The notes beneath the pieces were generated by a model that made no database searches, was not told the origin of the DNA, and saw nothing but the letters and a program-made list of their open reading frames with translations. From Erysipelothrix sp. (GTDB taxonomy: Bacteria > Bacillota_I > Bacilli_A > Erysipelotrichales > Erysipelotrichaceae), in contig JAAYGI010000016.1 in the NCBI GenBank assembly GCA_012727815.1, positions 1 to 32,764 on the forward strand: a stretch of DNA of 32,764 nucleotides, written 5' to 3'. The translations under genes were made by a program, and so were the position numbers. Numbering within the stretch: position 1 is the first letter of the stretch; each line of letters begins with the position of its first letter. Shown here in pieces: positions 11,265-20,079 of this stretch.

Positions 11265-12905
11265 ATGAAAGATGAGTTTAAAACTGGACAAATAATTGAA
11301 GGTATTATTACTGGAATCAAACCCTATGGTGCGTTTGTGAAAATAGACGATCACACTACAGGGCTTATTCATATTTCTGAGATTTCTGATGAATTCGTAA
11401 GAGATATAGAATATTTCGTATCTCAAGGAGAGAAAGTAATTGCCAAAGTAATTGATATAGATGAAGATAGAACTCAATTAAGATTGAGTTTAAAAGCATT
11501 GAATTACTCTCACAGAAAGAAAAGAAAAGTACAGGTCGAAGATAAAAAAAGACCACTTCTACCAAAAAATGTCATAGGATTTGAATCCATTAAAGAAGTA
11601 TTACCAAGTTGGTTGAAAGCGAGGAAGAAAGAAATGGTTAAAGTAGATTTACAACACGCATTATTGACAGAAGATATTTTATCTTATCAAGAAGAGGTGT
11701 CTAAAGTACACCGTATGATTCATGATAAAACAGGTAAGGGAAATGATTATGTAGGCTGGGTAGATTGGGCTAATACATATGATAAAGATGAGTATGCTCG
11801 TGTAAAAGCAGCAGCTAAGAAAATTCAAGATCAAGCAGAAGTATTATTAGTTGTAGGAATTGGTGGATCATATTTAGGAGCACGTGCTGCTATTGAAATG
11901 ATTCAAGGACAATATAGCAATAACAAACTTGAAATTATCTATGTAGGTAACACATTTTCTTCAACATCGATTGTAAGAACATTAAACTATATTAAAGATA
12001 AAGAAGTAGCAGTAAATGTTATTTCTAAATCAGGAACAACAACAGAAACAGCACTAGCATTCAGATTGATTCGTCAATTTATGGAAGAAAAATATGGTGA
12101 TGATGCAAAAGATAGAATCTATGCAACAACTGATAAAGATTCAGGATTACTAAAACCATTGGCTGATCTTAAAGGATATGAAACATTTGTAATTCCAAAC
12201 GATATTGGAGGACGCTTCAGTGTTATTACACCTGTTGGTCTATTACCAATCGCAGCAGCAGGTATTGATGTAGATGCTTTAATGAAAGGTCTAGAACAAG
12301 CAACATTAGATTTTAATAATGATGATCTAAATGAAAACCCAGCATATGTATATGCAGTAGCAAGACGTATGTTAGAAAAAGAAGGAAAAGTTGCTGAGAT
12401 GTTCGTATCTTATGAGCCACAGCTTGTATTCTTAGCTGAATGGTGGAAGCAATTATTCGGTGAATCAGAAGGTAAGGAAGACAAAGGATTGTTACCTACA
12501 AGTGTTAACAACTCAACAGACCTACACTCTGTAGGACAGTTTGTACAAGAAGGTTCAAAAATCTTATTTGAAACAGTTGTAACAGTTAAGAATCCTATGG
12601 AAGATATGATTTTCCCAACAGATGAAGGTGATATTGATCAATTAGATTACCTTGCTGGAAAATCACTACACTGGGTAAACCAAAAAGCATTTGAAGGAAC
12701 ACTAGAGGCACATGTTGTCACAGGTAAAGTTCCTAACATCATTCTTGAAATTGATGCAATGGATGCATATAACTTTGGTTACCTTGTATACTTCTTCTTT
12801 AAAGCACTTGCAATGTCAGTTTATATGTTAGATGTTAACCCATTTGACCAACCAGGTGTTGAAGTATATAAACGTAATATGTTTAGACTTTTAGGTAAAA
12901 AATAA
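11265..12905 (+). CDS. pgi: Fusion: N-terminal S1 RNA-binding protein (YugI/GSP13-like) plus C-terminal glucose-6-phosphate isomerase
   Basis: Residues 1-123 match YugI architecture (GIITGIKPYGAFVKID...GLIHISEIS, then GFESIKEVLPSWL). Residues 124-546 are a complete Pgi (VVGIGGSYLGARAAIEM, SKSGTTTETA, PNDIGGRFSV). The frame is continuous across 11625-11640. Confidence 0.93.
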   Translation: MKDEFKTGQIIEGIITGIKPYGAFVKIDDHTTGLIHISEISDEFVRDIEYFVSQGEKVIAKVIDIDEDRTQLRLSLKALNYSHRKKRKVQVEDKKRPLLPKNVIGFESIKEVLPSWLKARKKEMVKVDLQHALLTEDILSYQEEVSKVHRMIHDKTGKGNDYVGWVDWANTYDKDEYARVKAAAKKIQDQAEVLLVVGIGGSYLGARAAIEMIQGQYSNNKLEIIYVGNTFSSTSIVRTLNYIKDKEVAVNVISKSGTTTETALAFRLIRQFMEEKYGDDAKDRIYATTDKDSGLLKPLADLKGYETFVIPNDIGGRFSVITPVGLLPIAAAGIDVDALMKGLEQATLDFNNDDLNENPAYVYAVARRMLEKEGKVAEMFVSYEPQLVFLAEWWKQLFGESEGKEDKGLLPTSVNNSTDLHSVGQFVQEGSKILFETVVTVKNPMEDMIFPTDEGDIDQLDYLAGKSLHWVNQKAFEGTLEAHVVTGKVPNIILEIDAMDAYNFGYLVYFFFKALAMSVYMLDVNPFDQPGVEVYKRNMFRLLGKK

Positions 12906-12938
12906 TTAAACCTTTTAGTTAATTAAATGACTTAATTA

Positions 12939-12970
12939 GAACCTTACATTATGTATGTAAGGTTCTTTTT
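12939..12970 (+). terminator. Rho-independent terminator of pgi
   Basis: GAACCTTACAT-TATGT-ATGTAAGGTTC followed by TTTTT. Confidence 0.88.
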
Positions 12971-12995
12971 ATTTGAAGTGTGAAACTAGTGACAT

Positions 12996-13049
12996 AAAAA
13001 AGTTCCTCATTGAGACTTCCTGGATAGAAAGTCTCAATGGGGAACTTTT
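12996..13049 (-). terminator. Terminator of nrdDG (minus strand)
   Basis: AAAAGTTCC..ATTGAGACTT...AAGTCTCAAT..GGAACTTTT long inverted repeat; T-run on the minus strand. Confidence 0.8.
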
Positions 13050-13087
13050 GATTTAATTATATCTTAAGAGAAAATATATTTAATATA

Positions 13088-13639
13088 TTAAATATAGATG
13101 CCTTCTGGTTTTTCTCTTTTGATTGATTGTGGTTGTGGATCTTTATATTGAGATGCAACAATCGGTGTTTCATCCTTTAAGGAAGCTTGTACATCAATAA
13201 TTCTTTGATTACTAGAACCTCTGAATAGTGTTGCGATACTTCTTTGTGATAAAACGAAACGTCCATCAATAAGAATATCTAATTGCTCTAAGAATTTACG
13301 AACATAAGGATCACGATGTCTAAGCAGTGCATCCATCTTGAATCCTGTATAAGACCATAGGGTAAAGCCATTAGCCTTAAGCTCTTTAGCAATTCTGTAA
13401 CATGCTTCTGCTTGAACAAAGGGCTCACCACCTGAGAATGTAACACGTTTTAAATCTCTTTTAAGTACATCCTTAAGCACATCGTCGATGTTTAGGATTG
13501 TACCCCCATCAAAGGGGATTGATTTTTGATTGTGACATCCAAGACAGTTGTGTGGACAACCTTGTGTAAAGATTACTGTACGAAGTCCTTCACCATCAAC
13601 AATACTATCATGTATTAAAGAAGCAAGTCTTATTGTCAT
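13088..13639 (-). CDS. nrdG: Anaerobic ribonucleoside-triphosphate reductase activating protein
   Basis: GCPHNCLGCHN radical-SAM CxxxCxxC motif, FSGGEPFVQ, adjacent to nrdD. Confidence 0.95.
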   Translation of the reverse strand: MTIRLASLIHDSIVDGEGLRTVIFTQGCPHNCLGCHNQKSIPFDGGTILNIDDVLKDVLKRDLKRVTFSGGEPFVQAEACYRIAKELKANGFTLWSYTGFKMDALLRHRDPYVRKFLEQLDILIDGRFVLSQRSIATLFRGSSNQRIIDVQASLKDETPIVASQYKDPQPQSIKREKPEGIYI

Positions 13640-15966
13640 TATCTATGTTTGACTCTGTCTTTCTCTTCAGATTTTTTAGCATCATTAAATCTATCTAAGG
13701 TACCAACAAGGTATCCTGTAATTCTTCGAATTCTTTCAAATCCAGGTTCATTGTGATCCGCTTCTAGGCGTCCACATTGTGGACAAACATCATTAATGAT
13801 TCCTGTATATCCACATACTGGGTCTCTATCGACTGGGTGGTTTACTGCCCCATAACCAATTTGGTAATCATGCATCTTTCTAATAACATCTTCGAAAGCT
13901 TCAAGATTCTTAGTAGTATCGCCATCAAGTTCAACATAAGTAATATGTCCAGCATTGGTTAGTGCATGATAAGGTGCTTCAAGTCTTAATTTATCATCAA
14001 TTGATATATCATAATATACAGGTACATGGAATGAGTTAGTATAGTATTCTTTGTCAGTAATATCTTTAATACTTCCGAAAATTGAACGGTCAATACCTAC
14101 AAATCTTCCAGATAATCCTTCTGCTGGTGTAGCAATAAGGGTAAAGTTTAATGTATATTCTTCAGCGTATTGGTCAGCTCTATCACGCATATGCTTAACA
14201 ATTTCTAATCCAAGTTTTTGTGCTTCTTCACTTTCACCGTGGTGTTTACCAATAAGTGCTTTTAAAGCTTCAGCAAGTCCAATGAATCCAAAAGATAATG
14301 AACCATGTTTATATATGTCTCTTAGGTTATCTTTAGGTTTTAGTTTTTCTGAGTTTTTCCAAACACCTTGTCCTAATAGGAACTTAAAGTTGGATACACT
14401 CTTTCCACATTGGATTTCAAATCTTTCTAGTAATTGGTCTTTAACAAGATCCATTAAATGATCTAAATCTTTATAGAATCCTTCAATATCAGGAACATCA
14501 TTATTTAGAAGACCATGTTTGATACCCAATCTTACAAGGTTTATAGAGGTGAAACTTAAGTTACCACGTCCAACAACAGTTTGATCATCAGGTGCTGTAA
14601 TATCCGCCATAACGCGTGTTCTACATCCCATATAAGTACATTCTGTTTCATAGCGTCCTTCAACATAATATTCTTTGTTGAAAGGTGAGTCTATAAATGA
14701 GAAGTTAGGGAAGAGTCTTTTGGCACTTGTTTTAATTGCAAGCTTGAATAAGTCATAGTTAGGATCTTCTGGGTAGTAGTTAACACCTTCCTTTACTTTA
14801 AAGATAGAGATAGGGAAAATTGGTGTTTCACCTTTACCAAGACCACTGTCCAAAGCAAGTAGATAGTTTTTTAGTACAAGGCGCCCCTCAGCACTTGTAT
14901 CTGTTCCAAAGTTAATTGAACTAAATGGAACCTGTGCACCAGCACGTGAGTGCATTGTATTTAGATTGTGGATAAAAGCTTCCATTGCTTGGTATGTGAT
15001 ACGATCTGTAATTTGTAGTGCTTTTTCATATGATCTTTCAAGAATATGTTTGATTTGATCATTATTGTTAGAAAGGTCATTTGTAAAGTCTAAATCTGTA
15101 TCAATAGATTCAAGTTTATCAATAGCAGTCATTATCTTATCTAGGTTAACGTTTTTAAGAAGGTCAAATACGTCTAGGAAGTCATACACTTTTTGTTTGA
15201 ATTGTTTTTTAAATGTATGAAGAACACCTGGTGCCATATAATAATCAAATGCTGGAATACTTTGTCCGCCATGTTGATCATTTTGGTTTGATTGAATTGC
15301 AATAGCAGCAAGTGCTGTATATGACATGATGTCTTTTGGTGGTCGAAGATGTCCATGACCTGTTGAGAAACCTTTAGAAAATAGTTTTTCAAGGTTGATT
15401 TGATTACAGGTAGTTGTCCCCATTGGTAAAAAGTCCATGTCATGAATATGTATTTGTCCTGAATCATGTGCTTCATAGAAATCTGAACTCATTTGGTATG
15501 CTTTAGCAAATTCCTTTGAAACAGTTGACCCAAATTGTAACATCATCCCCATTGGAGAGTTACCATCTACGTTAGCATTTTCTCTTTTTGCATCATCTTC
15601 CAGAGCTTCTTTTTGGTTTAGTTTTTCAATTGCTTTTAAGAATTTATGTTGTTTAGAGATGAAAATCTTACGTGATTCATTTCTTCTATTTCTATATGAG
15701 GAAAAAGAATCATAAACATCAACATAGTTTTGTCTTAGTAGTTCACGTTCGATTAAATCTTGAATATGTTCAATAGAGATGAACTTTTCTGTTTTTGCAC
15801 TTTCTTTAATTGTTTCTAGTACAGCGAGATAGATGCTATTAACATCTCCTCCATTATATTTAGGGTTTTCTAATGAGTCGAATCCCTTTTTAATAGCAAT
15901 CGCTATTTTCTCTTCTTTGAATTGTGACTTCTGGTTGTCACGTTTTAAAATGATTAAGTCTTGCAT
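13639..15966 (-). CDS. nrdD: Anaerobic (class III) ribonucleoside-triphosphate reductase
   Basis: ATP-cone N-terminus, glycyl-radical motif DPVCGYTG, CPQCG zinc site. The likely start MQDLIILKRD at 15966 has SD AGGAAGGA; the ORF track uses 15996. Confidence 0.95.
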   Translation of the reverse strand: MQDLIILKRDNQKSQFKEEKIAIAIKKGFDSLENPKYNGGDVNSIYLAVLETIKESAKTEKFISIEHIQDLIERELLRQNYVDVYDSFSSYRNRRNESRKIFISKQHKFLKAIEKLNQKEALEDDAKRENANVDGNSPMGMMLQFGSTVSKEFAKAYQMSSDFYEAHDSGQIHIHDMDFLPMGTTTCNQINLEKLFSKGFSTGHGHLRPPKDIMSYTALAAIAIQSNQNDQHGGQSIPAFDYYMAPGVLHTFKKQFKQKVYDFLDVFDLLKNVNLDKIMTAIDKLESIDTDLDFTNDLSNNNDQIKHILERSYEKALQITDRITYQAMEAFIHNLNTMHSRAGAQVPFSSINFGTDTSAEGRLVLKNYLLALDSGLGKGETPIFPISIFKVKEGVNYYPEDPNYDLFKLAIKTSAKRLFPNFSFIDSPFNKEYYVEGRYETECTYMGCRTRVMADITAPDDQTVVGRGNLSFTSINLVRLGIKHGLLNNDVPDIEGFYKDLDHLMDLVKDQLLERFEIQCGKSVSNFKFLLGQGVWKNSEKLKPKDNLRDIYKHGSLSFGFIGLAEALKALIGKHHGESEEAQKLGLEIVKHMRDRADQYAEEYTLNFTLIATPAEGLSGRFVGIDRSIFGSIKDITDKEYYTNSFHVPVYYDISIDDKLRLEAPYHALTNAGHITYVELDGDTTKNLEAFEDVIRKMHDYQIGYGAVNHPVDRDPVCGYTGIINDVCPQCGRLEADHNEPGFERIRRITGYLVGTLDRFNDAKKSEEKDRVKHR

Positions 15967-16045
15967 GATTTTCTTCCTTCCTATCTGTGCTAACATAAGG
16001 ATAAAAAAATAAACATCTTAAAGCAATAGCAACGGTGTAATTAAG

Positions 16046-16070
16046 TACTTGTGAAGACACTTCACAAGTA
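16046..16070. promoter_or_regulatory. 25-bp palindrome, candidate operator of nrdD and/or the divergent xre gene
   Basis: TACTTGTGAAG-ACA-CTTCACAAGTA, a perfect 11-bp inverted repeat in the divergent intergenic region. Confidence 0.7.
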
Positions 16071-16122
16071 TAAACGTTAAGTATTTATCGTTTATCATTA
16101 AAACATGCTATAATGGGTCCAG

Positions 16123-16338
16123 GTGATGAAGATGATAGTAGTTAGATTGGATAGAGTATTAGCAGACAAGAAGATGAGTTTAAAACAGCTTGCTGAAGAA
16201 ACAGAAATTTCAGAGGTAAACTTATCAAGACTTAAAAATGGCCATGTTAGAGCCATACGTTTTACAACACTTAATAAGCTCTGTGAGGTTTTAAAATGCC
16301 AACCCAGAGATTTATTAGAATTCTATTACGATATATGA
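16123..16338 (+). CDS. Small Xre/Cro-CI family HTH transcriptional regulator (YozG-like)
   Basis: RVLADKKMSLKQLAEETEISEVNLSRLKNGHVRAIRFTTLNKLCEVLKCQPRDLLE. Confidence 0.88.
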   Translation: MMKMIVVRLDRVLADKKMSLKQLAEETEISEVNLSRLKNGHVRAIRFTTLNKLCEVLKCQPRDLLEFYYDI

Positions 16339-16536
16339 CTTACATGATCAAAGTTTTTGTAATGTTATTATATATAGTTGAGAAGTAGCATATTTTAAGC
16401 AAATACAGATGAATTTTAGTTAAATTGCTTAAATTGTAATAATATATTAATACTTTACAAATAGAAGCGTGTTTACGTGTTGTAAATAATCCTTAGATTT
16501 GGTATTATAACTATGTTATTTGAAAGGCATGAGATT

Positions 16537-16764
16537 ATGATAAAAACAATTTTATTAGTCGTATCAAGTTTATTAATTATTTTATCACTTTTACAGGGTG
16601 GAAAATCAGAAGGGTTTACTGGTGCTTTTTCAGGAAGTTCAGGACTCGATTTATTCTCTAATACAAAAGAGCGTGGCGCAGAGAAAGTTGTATCGCAATT
16701 GACGATGGCAACTGGAATTCTTTATTTCGCGCTTGTTATTTTAGTATTAGTTGTTGATAAGTAA
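16537..16764 (+). CDS. secG: Preprotein translocase subunit SecG
   Basis: Two hydrophobic segments around LLQGGKSEGFTGAFSGSSGLDLFSNTKERGAEK; upstream of rnr-smpB as in many Firmicutes. Start trimmed to MIKTILLV. Confidence 0.92.
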   Translation: MIKTILLVVSSLLIILSLLQGGKSEGFTGAFSGSSGLDLFSNTKERGAEKVVSQLTMATGILYFALVILVLVVDK

Positions 16765-16770
16765 GATTTT

Positions 16771-16797
16771 AAAAACCGCGTTGTGCGGTTTTTTTTA
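16771..16797 (+). terminator. Terminator between secG and rnr
   Basis: AAAACCGC-GTTGT-GCGGTTTTTTTT. Confidence 0.85.
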
Positions 16798-16815
16798 TCT
16801 TAAGATAGGGGTTGT

Positions 16816-18924
16816 ATGAAAGAATTCAATCAAAATTATGAAACTATTAAACTTTTATTGTTTAAAGATATAAAAGAAGAGAAAGTAGATGTTGTTATAG
16901 AAACAATTAAAACATCGCTTCTTTTAAGTGAGAAAAAAATTCAAGCAGTACTTACAGCTTTAGAAGAAGACAAAGACATCATCATTGTAGATGATATCTT
17001 ATATGTCTTAGATAATATTCATTTCGCTTATGGAAAACTTCGCGTTATTCGCGGTAAGTTTGGATTTGTAGGTGAAGGGGATGATGCAGCATATATTGGT
17101 GCTGAAGATTTTAAAGATGCATTAGATCAAGATGAAGTGCTTGTAAGAGTAAAACACGGTCAAAGAACATACGGTTTAATAGAACATGTTATAAAACGTA
17201 CAAAAGAGTATATTTTAGGAACAATAAAACTGGATAAAAAGAGATTTGTGTTTGAAGCATATGATCGAAGAATTCCAAATAAAATTGAATTTAAAGTAAA
17301 TAATATAAAACCTGTTGTAGATCAACGTGTAATCGCAAAAATAATTGATGTTGTAGATGGAGTTATTAAAGTAGAATTTGAATCTGTTTTAGGAATGGTT
17401 GATGAACCAGGTATTGATATACTATCGGTACTTTTTGAACATAATTTAGAAACAGAATTTAACAATAAAGTTAACGAAGAAGCTTTATTAATTCCTGAAG
17501 AAATAGATACAAGCAACATTGAAGGTAGAATTGATCATAGAAGTCAAAATGCAATCACCATAGATGGGGAAGATGCAAAGGATTTAGATGATGCTATTTA
17601 TATAGAAACATTAAATGGTGGATATAGACTTTATGTACATATTGCAGATGTATCTCATTATGTTAAAGAGAAAAGTGCTATCGATAAGACAGCATTTGTA
17701 CGAACATCTTCTATTTATATGGTAGATAGAGTAATCCCTATGCTACCTAAGGAAATATCAAATGGAATCTGTTCATTACATCCAAATGTAGACAGGTTCA
17801 CCCTGACATGCCAAATGGATATAGATTTTAAAGGTAATATTTACAATTATGAATTGTATCCATCAATCATAAATTCAAAACGTAGAATGAGTTACAATGA
17901 AGTCAATAATAATGAAGACTTTGGTGATGATACTGAGATGATTGAGCTGATGCTCTCATGTGCAGATGCATTACATTCAAAACGTAATAAAGCAGGATCC
18001 ATTGATTTTGAAAGTTCAGAGAGTCAATTCTTAGTGGATGCTTATGGACGTATTCTAGATATCACAATGCGCGAAACTGGTAAAGCTGAGAAAATGATCG
18101 AAGCATTCATGGTAAGTGCTAATGAGTCAGTAGCAAAATATGCAGTACATCAAGAACTGCCGATATTATATAGAGTCCATGAGAAACCAGATTTAGATAA
18201 GATGAAGGATTTATCTCATACACTCCTTATATTAGGTTATAGACTTAAAGGTAATCTCGCTGATGTTCATCCGAATCAATTACAAAACGTATTAGAATTC
18301 TTTAAAGATAAACCAGAACATCTTGTTGTATCAAGATTGATGTTAAGGTCTATGAAAAAAGCAAGATATGCAACAGATGCATTGGGTCACTTTGGACTGG
18401 CACTGGAAGACTATGCTCACTTTACAGCCCCAATTCGTAGGTATTCGGATTTACTAACACATAGAAATTTAAGAAAGTATATATTTGATCATAACTTCTC
18501 AGATTATGAGGCAGATCATGTATTTGCAAAAGAAGCAGCGGATCATGTATCAGAGACAGAACGAAACATCAAGGATGCTGAACGTGAAGTTGAAAAGATG
18601 AAGAAATCAGAATACATGTATAATAAAATTGGCGAAAGTTATGAAGGTGTTATTAGTGGTGTCAATAACTTCGGAATATTTGTAGAACTTGCAAATACAG
18701 TTGAAGGTGTTGTTCCACTTAAAACATTAAGAGATGACTTTTATACACTGGATGCAAAAACACACAAACTTGTAGGTGAAAGAACCAAACAAGTTTATGC
18801 ACTGGGTCAAAAAGTAGAAGTGAAAGTTGAAAGTATTAATGAATTAGAAAATGATGTTATTATGAGTTTAAAGAAAACTAGAAAGAAAGGGAATCATCGT
18901 GGTTTTAAGCGTCGCAAAAAATAG
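16816..18924 (+). CDS. rnr: Ribonuclease R
   Basis: RNB domain (TIDGEDAKDLDDAIYIE, HIADVSHYV, FTAPIRRYSDLLTHR) plus C-terminal S1 domain. Confidence 0.96.
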   Translation: MKEFNQNYETIKLLLFKDIKEEKVDVVIETIKTSLLLSEKKIQAVLTALEEDKDIIIVDDILYVLDNIHFAYGKLRVIRGKFGFVGEGDDAAYIGAEDFKDALDQDEVLVRVKHGQRTYGLIEHVIKRTKEYILGTIKLDKKRFVFEAYDRRIPNKIEFKVNNIKPVVDQRVIAKIIDVVDGVIKVEFESVLGMVDEPGIDILSVLFEHNLETEFNNKVNEEALLIPEEIDTSNIEGRIDHRSQNAITIDGEDAKDLDDAIYIETLNGGYRLYVHIADVSHYVKEKSAIDKTAFVRTSSIYMVDRVIPMLPKEISNGICSLHPNVDRFTLTCQMDIDFKGNIYNYELYPSIINSKRRMSYNEVNNNEDFGDDTEMIELMLSCADALHSKRNKAGSIDFESSESQFLVDAYGRILDITMRETGKAEKMIEAFMVSANESVAKYAVHQELPILYRVHEKPDLDKMKDLSHTLLILGYRLKGNLADVHPNQLQNVLEFFKDKPEHLVVSRLMLRSMKKARYATDALGHFGLALEDYAHFTAPIRRYSDLLTHRNLRKYIFDHNFSDYEADHVFAKEAADHVSETERNIKDAEREVEKMKKSEYMYNKIGESYEGVISGVNNFGIFVELANTVEGVVPLKTLRDDFYTLDAKTHKLVGERTKQVYALGQKVEVKVESINELENDVIMSLKKTRKKGNHRGFKRRKK

Positions 18925-19351
18925 AAAAGCATTTCATGATTACTTTATCGAAGATAAATATGAAGCAGGTATGGTTCTAACAGGAACTGAGATCAAATCT
19001 ATAAGAGATGGTCGTGTTCAATTGAAGGAAGCCTATATATCTATTATTCATAACGAAGCTTTTGTTAAAGGTATGCATATTGCCCAATATAAGTTCGGCA
19101 ATATCTATAACCATGATGAAATCCGTGATAGAAAACTCTTACTTCATAAACATCAAATACAAAAATTACAACATATGAGCAAGGCTTCGGGTTATACAAT
19201 ATTACCCCTACATTTATATCTAAAAGATGGTAGAGCCAAACTTGAAATAGGTCTGGGTAAAGGTAAACACCTTTATGATAAACGTCAGGTTCAAAAAGAA
19301 CGTGATTTAGATCGTCAAATGCAAAGAGCAATGAAAGATGTCAATCGTTAA
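18899..19351 (+). CDS. smpB: SsrA-binding protein
   Basis: AKNRKAFHDYFIEDKYEAGMVLTGTEIKSIRDGRVQLKEAYI; GTG start; overlaps rnr by 26 nt. Confidence 0.96.
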   Translation: MVLSVAKNRKAFHDYFIEDKYEAGMVLTGTEIKSIRDGRVQLKEAYISIIHNEAFVKGMHIAQYKFGNIYNHDEIRDRKLLLHKHQIQKLQHMSKASGYTILPLHLYLKDGRAKLEIGLGKGKHLYDKRQVQKERDLDRQMQRAMKDVNR

Positions 19352-19366
19352 GATGACATCTTTTTA
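19334..19366 (+). terminator. smpB terminator overlapping its own stop codon
   Basis: AAAGATGTCA-(10 nt)-TGACATCTTT followed by TT; the TAA at 19349-19351 lies in the loop. Confidence 0.75.
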
Positions 19367-19481
19367 TTTATTTTATCCAAGACAGTCACTTCACTCTGTT
19401 AAATTATCGTAACAAATATAATATCCCTTGTGAAAAATATAAAAAGGTTGTATTATATGAATAAGACATGGAGGTTGTGAT

Positions 19482-20039
19482 ATGAAAGCATTTTTAATTA
19501 TTATTGCAGTAGTTGCTGTAATTGTACTGATCCTTATATCATTATATAATGGTTTAGTAAGAGCTGATAACCTAGTAAAAGAAGCATTCTCAACGATGGA
19601 TGTGTACATGAAGAAACGTTACGATTTAATTCCTAACTTAGTAAACACTGTAAAAGGATATGCTACACATGAAAAGGAAACTTTAGATGCTGTAATCTCT
19701 GCACGTAACAGTGCGGCTAGTGCTAACACGCCAACTGCTAAATTAGAAGCAGAAGGTGAATTGAATCAAGTAATGAGTCGTTTGTTTGCATTAACAGAGA
19801 GTTATCCTGATTTAAAAGCAAATACAAATTTCTTAGATTTACAGAATCAACTATCCGTAGTTGAAACAGAAATCGCTCAATCTCGTAAGTACTATAATGC
19901 TACTGCGCGTGATTTCAACAACAAGGTAAAAACTTTCCCTACAGTACTTGTAGCTGGTGCATTTGGATTCACAGTTGCTCCAATGTTTGAAATTACCGAT
20001 GCTGTACAAAGAGAAACAGTAAACGTAAGCTTTGACTAA
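19482..20039 (+). CDS. lemA: LemA family protein
   Basis: YNGLVRADNLVKEAFSTMDVYMKKRYDLIPNLVNTVKGYATHEKETL...FNNKVKTFPTVLVAGAFGF. Confidence 0.95.
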   Translation: MKAFLIIIAVVAVIVLILISLYNGLVRADNLVKEAFSTMDVYMKKRYDLIPNLVNTVKGYATHEKETLDAVISARNSAASANTPTAKLEAEGELNQVMSRLFALTESYPDLKANTNFLDLQNQLSVVETEIAQSRKYYNATARDFNNKVKTFPTVLVAGAFGFTVAPMFEITDAVQRETVNVSFD

Positions 20040-20066
20040 AAAGGGGTAATCCCCCTTTTTTTATTT
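20038..20066 (+). terminator. Terminator or attenuator between lemA and the DUF2207 gene
   Basis: AAAAAGGGG-TAAT-CCCCCTTTTTTT. Confidence 0.75.
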
Positions 20067-20079
20067 TAGGAGGGATAAT

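Noticed and set aside
10737-11477. 246-aa version of the minus-strand DUF212 ORF overlapping pgi
   Set aside because: The homology and SD support a start at 11189. The upstream part is antisense of the S1 coding sequence and promoter region.
19351-19481. Looked for ssrA (tmRNA) after smpB
   Set aside because: The 130-nt gap is too short and has no tRNA-like ends; no tmRNA, tRNA, rRNA or CRISPR array seen in the window.
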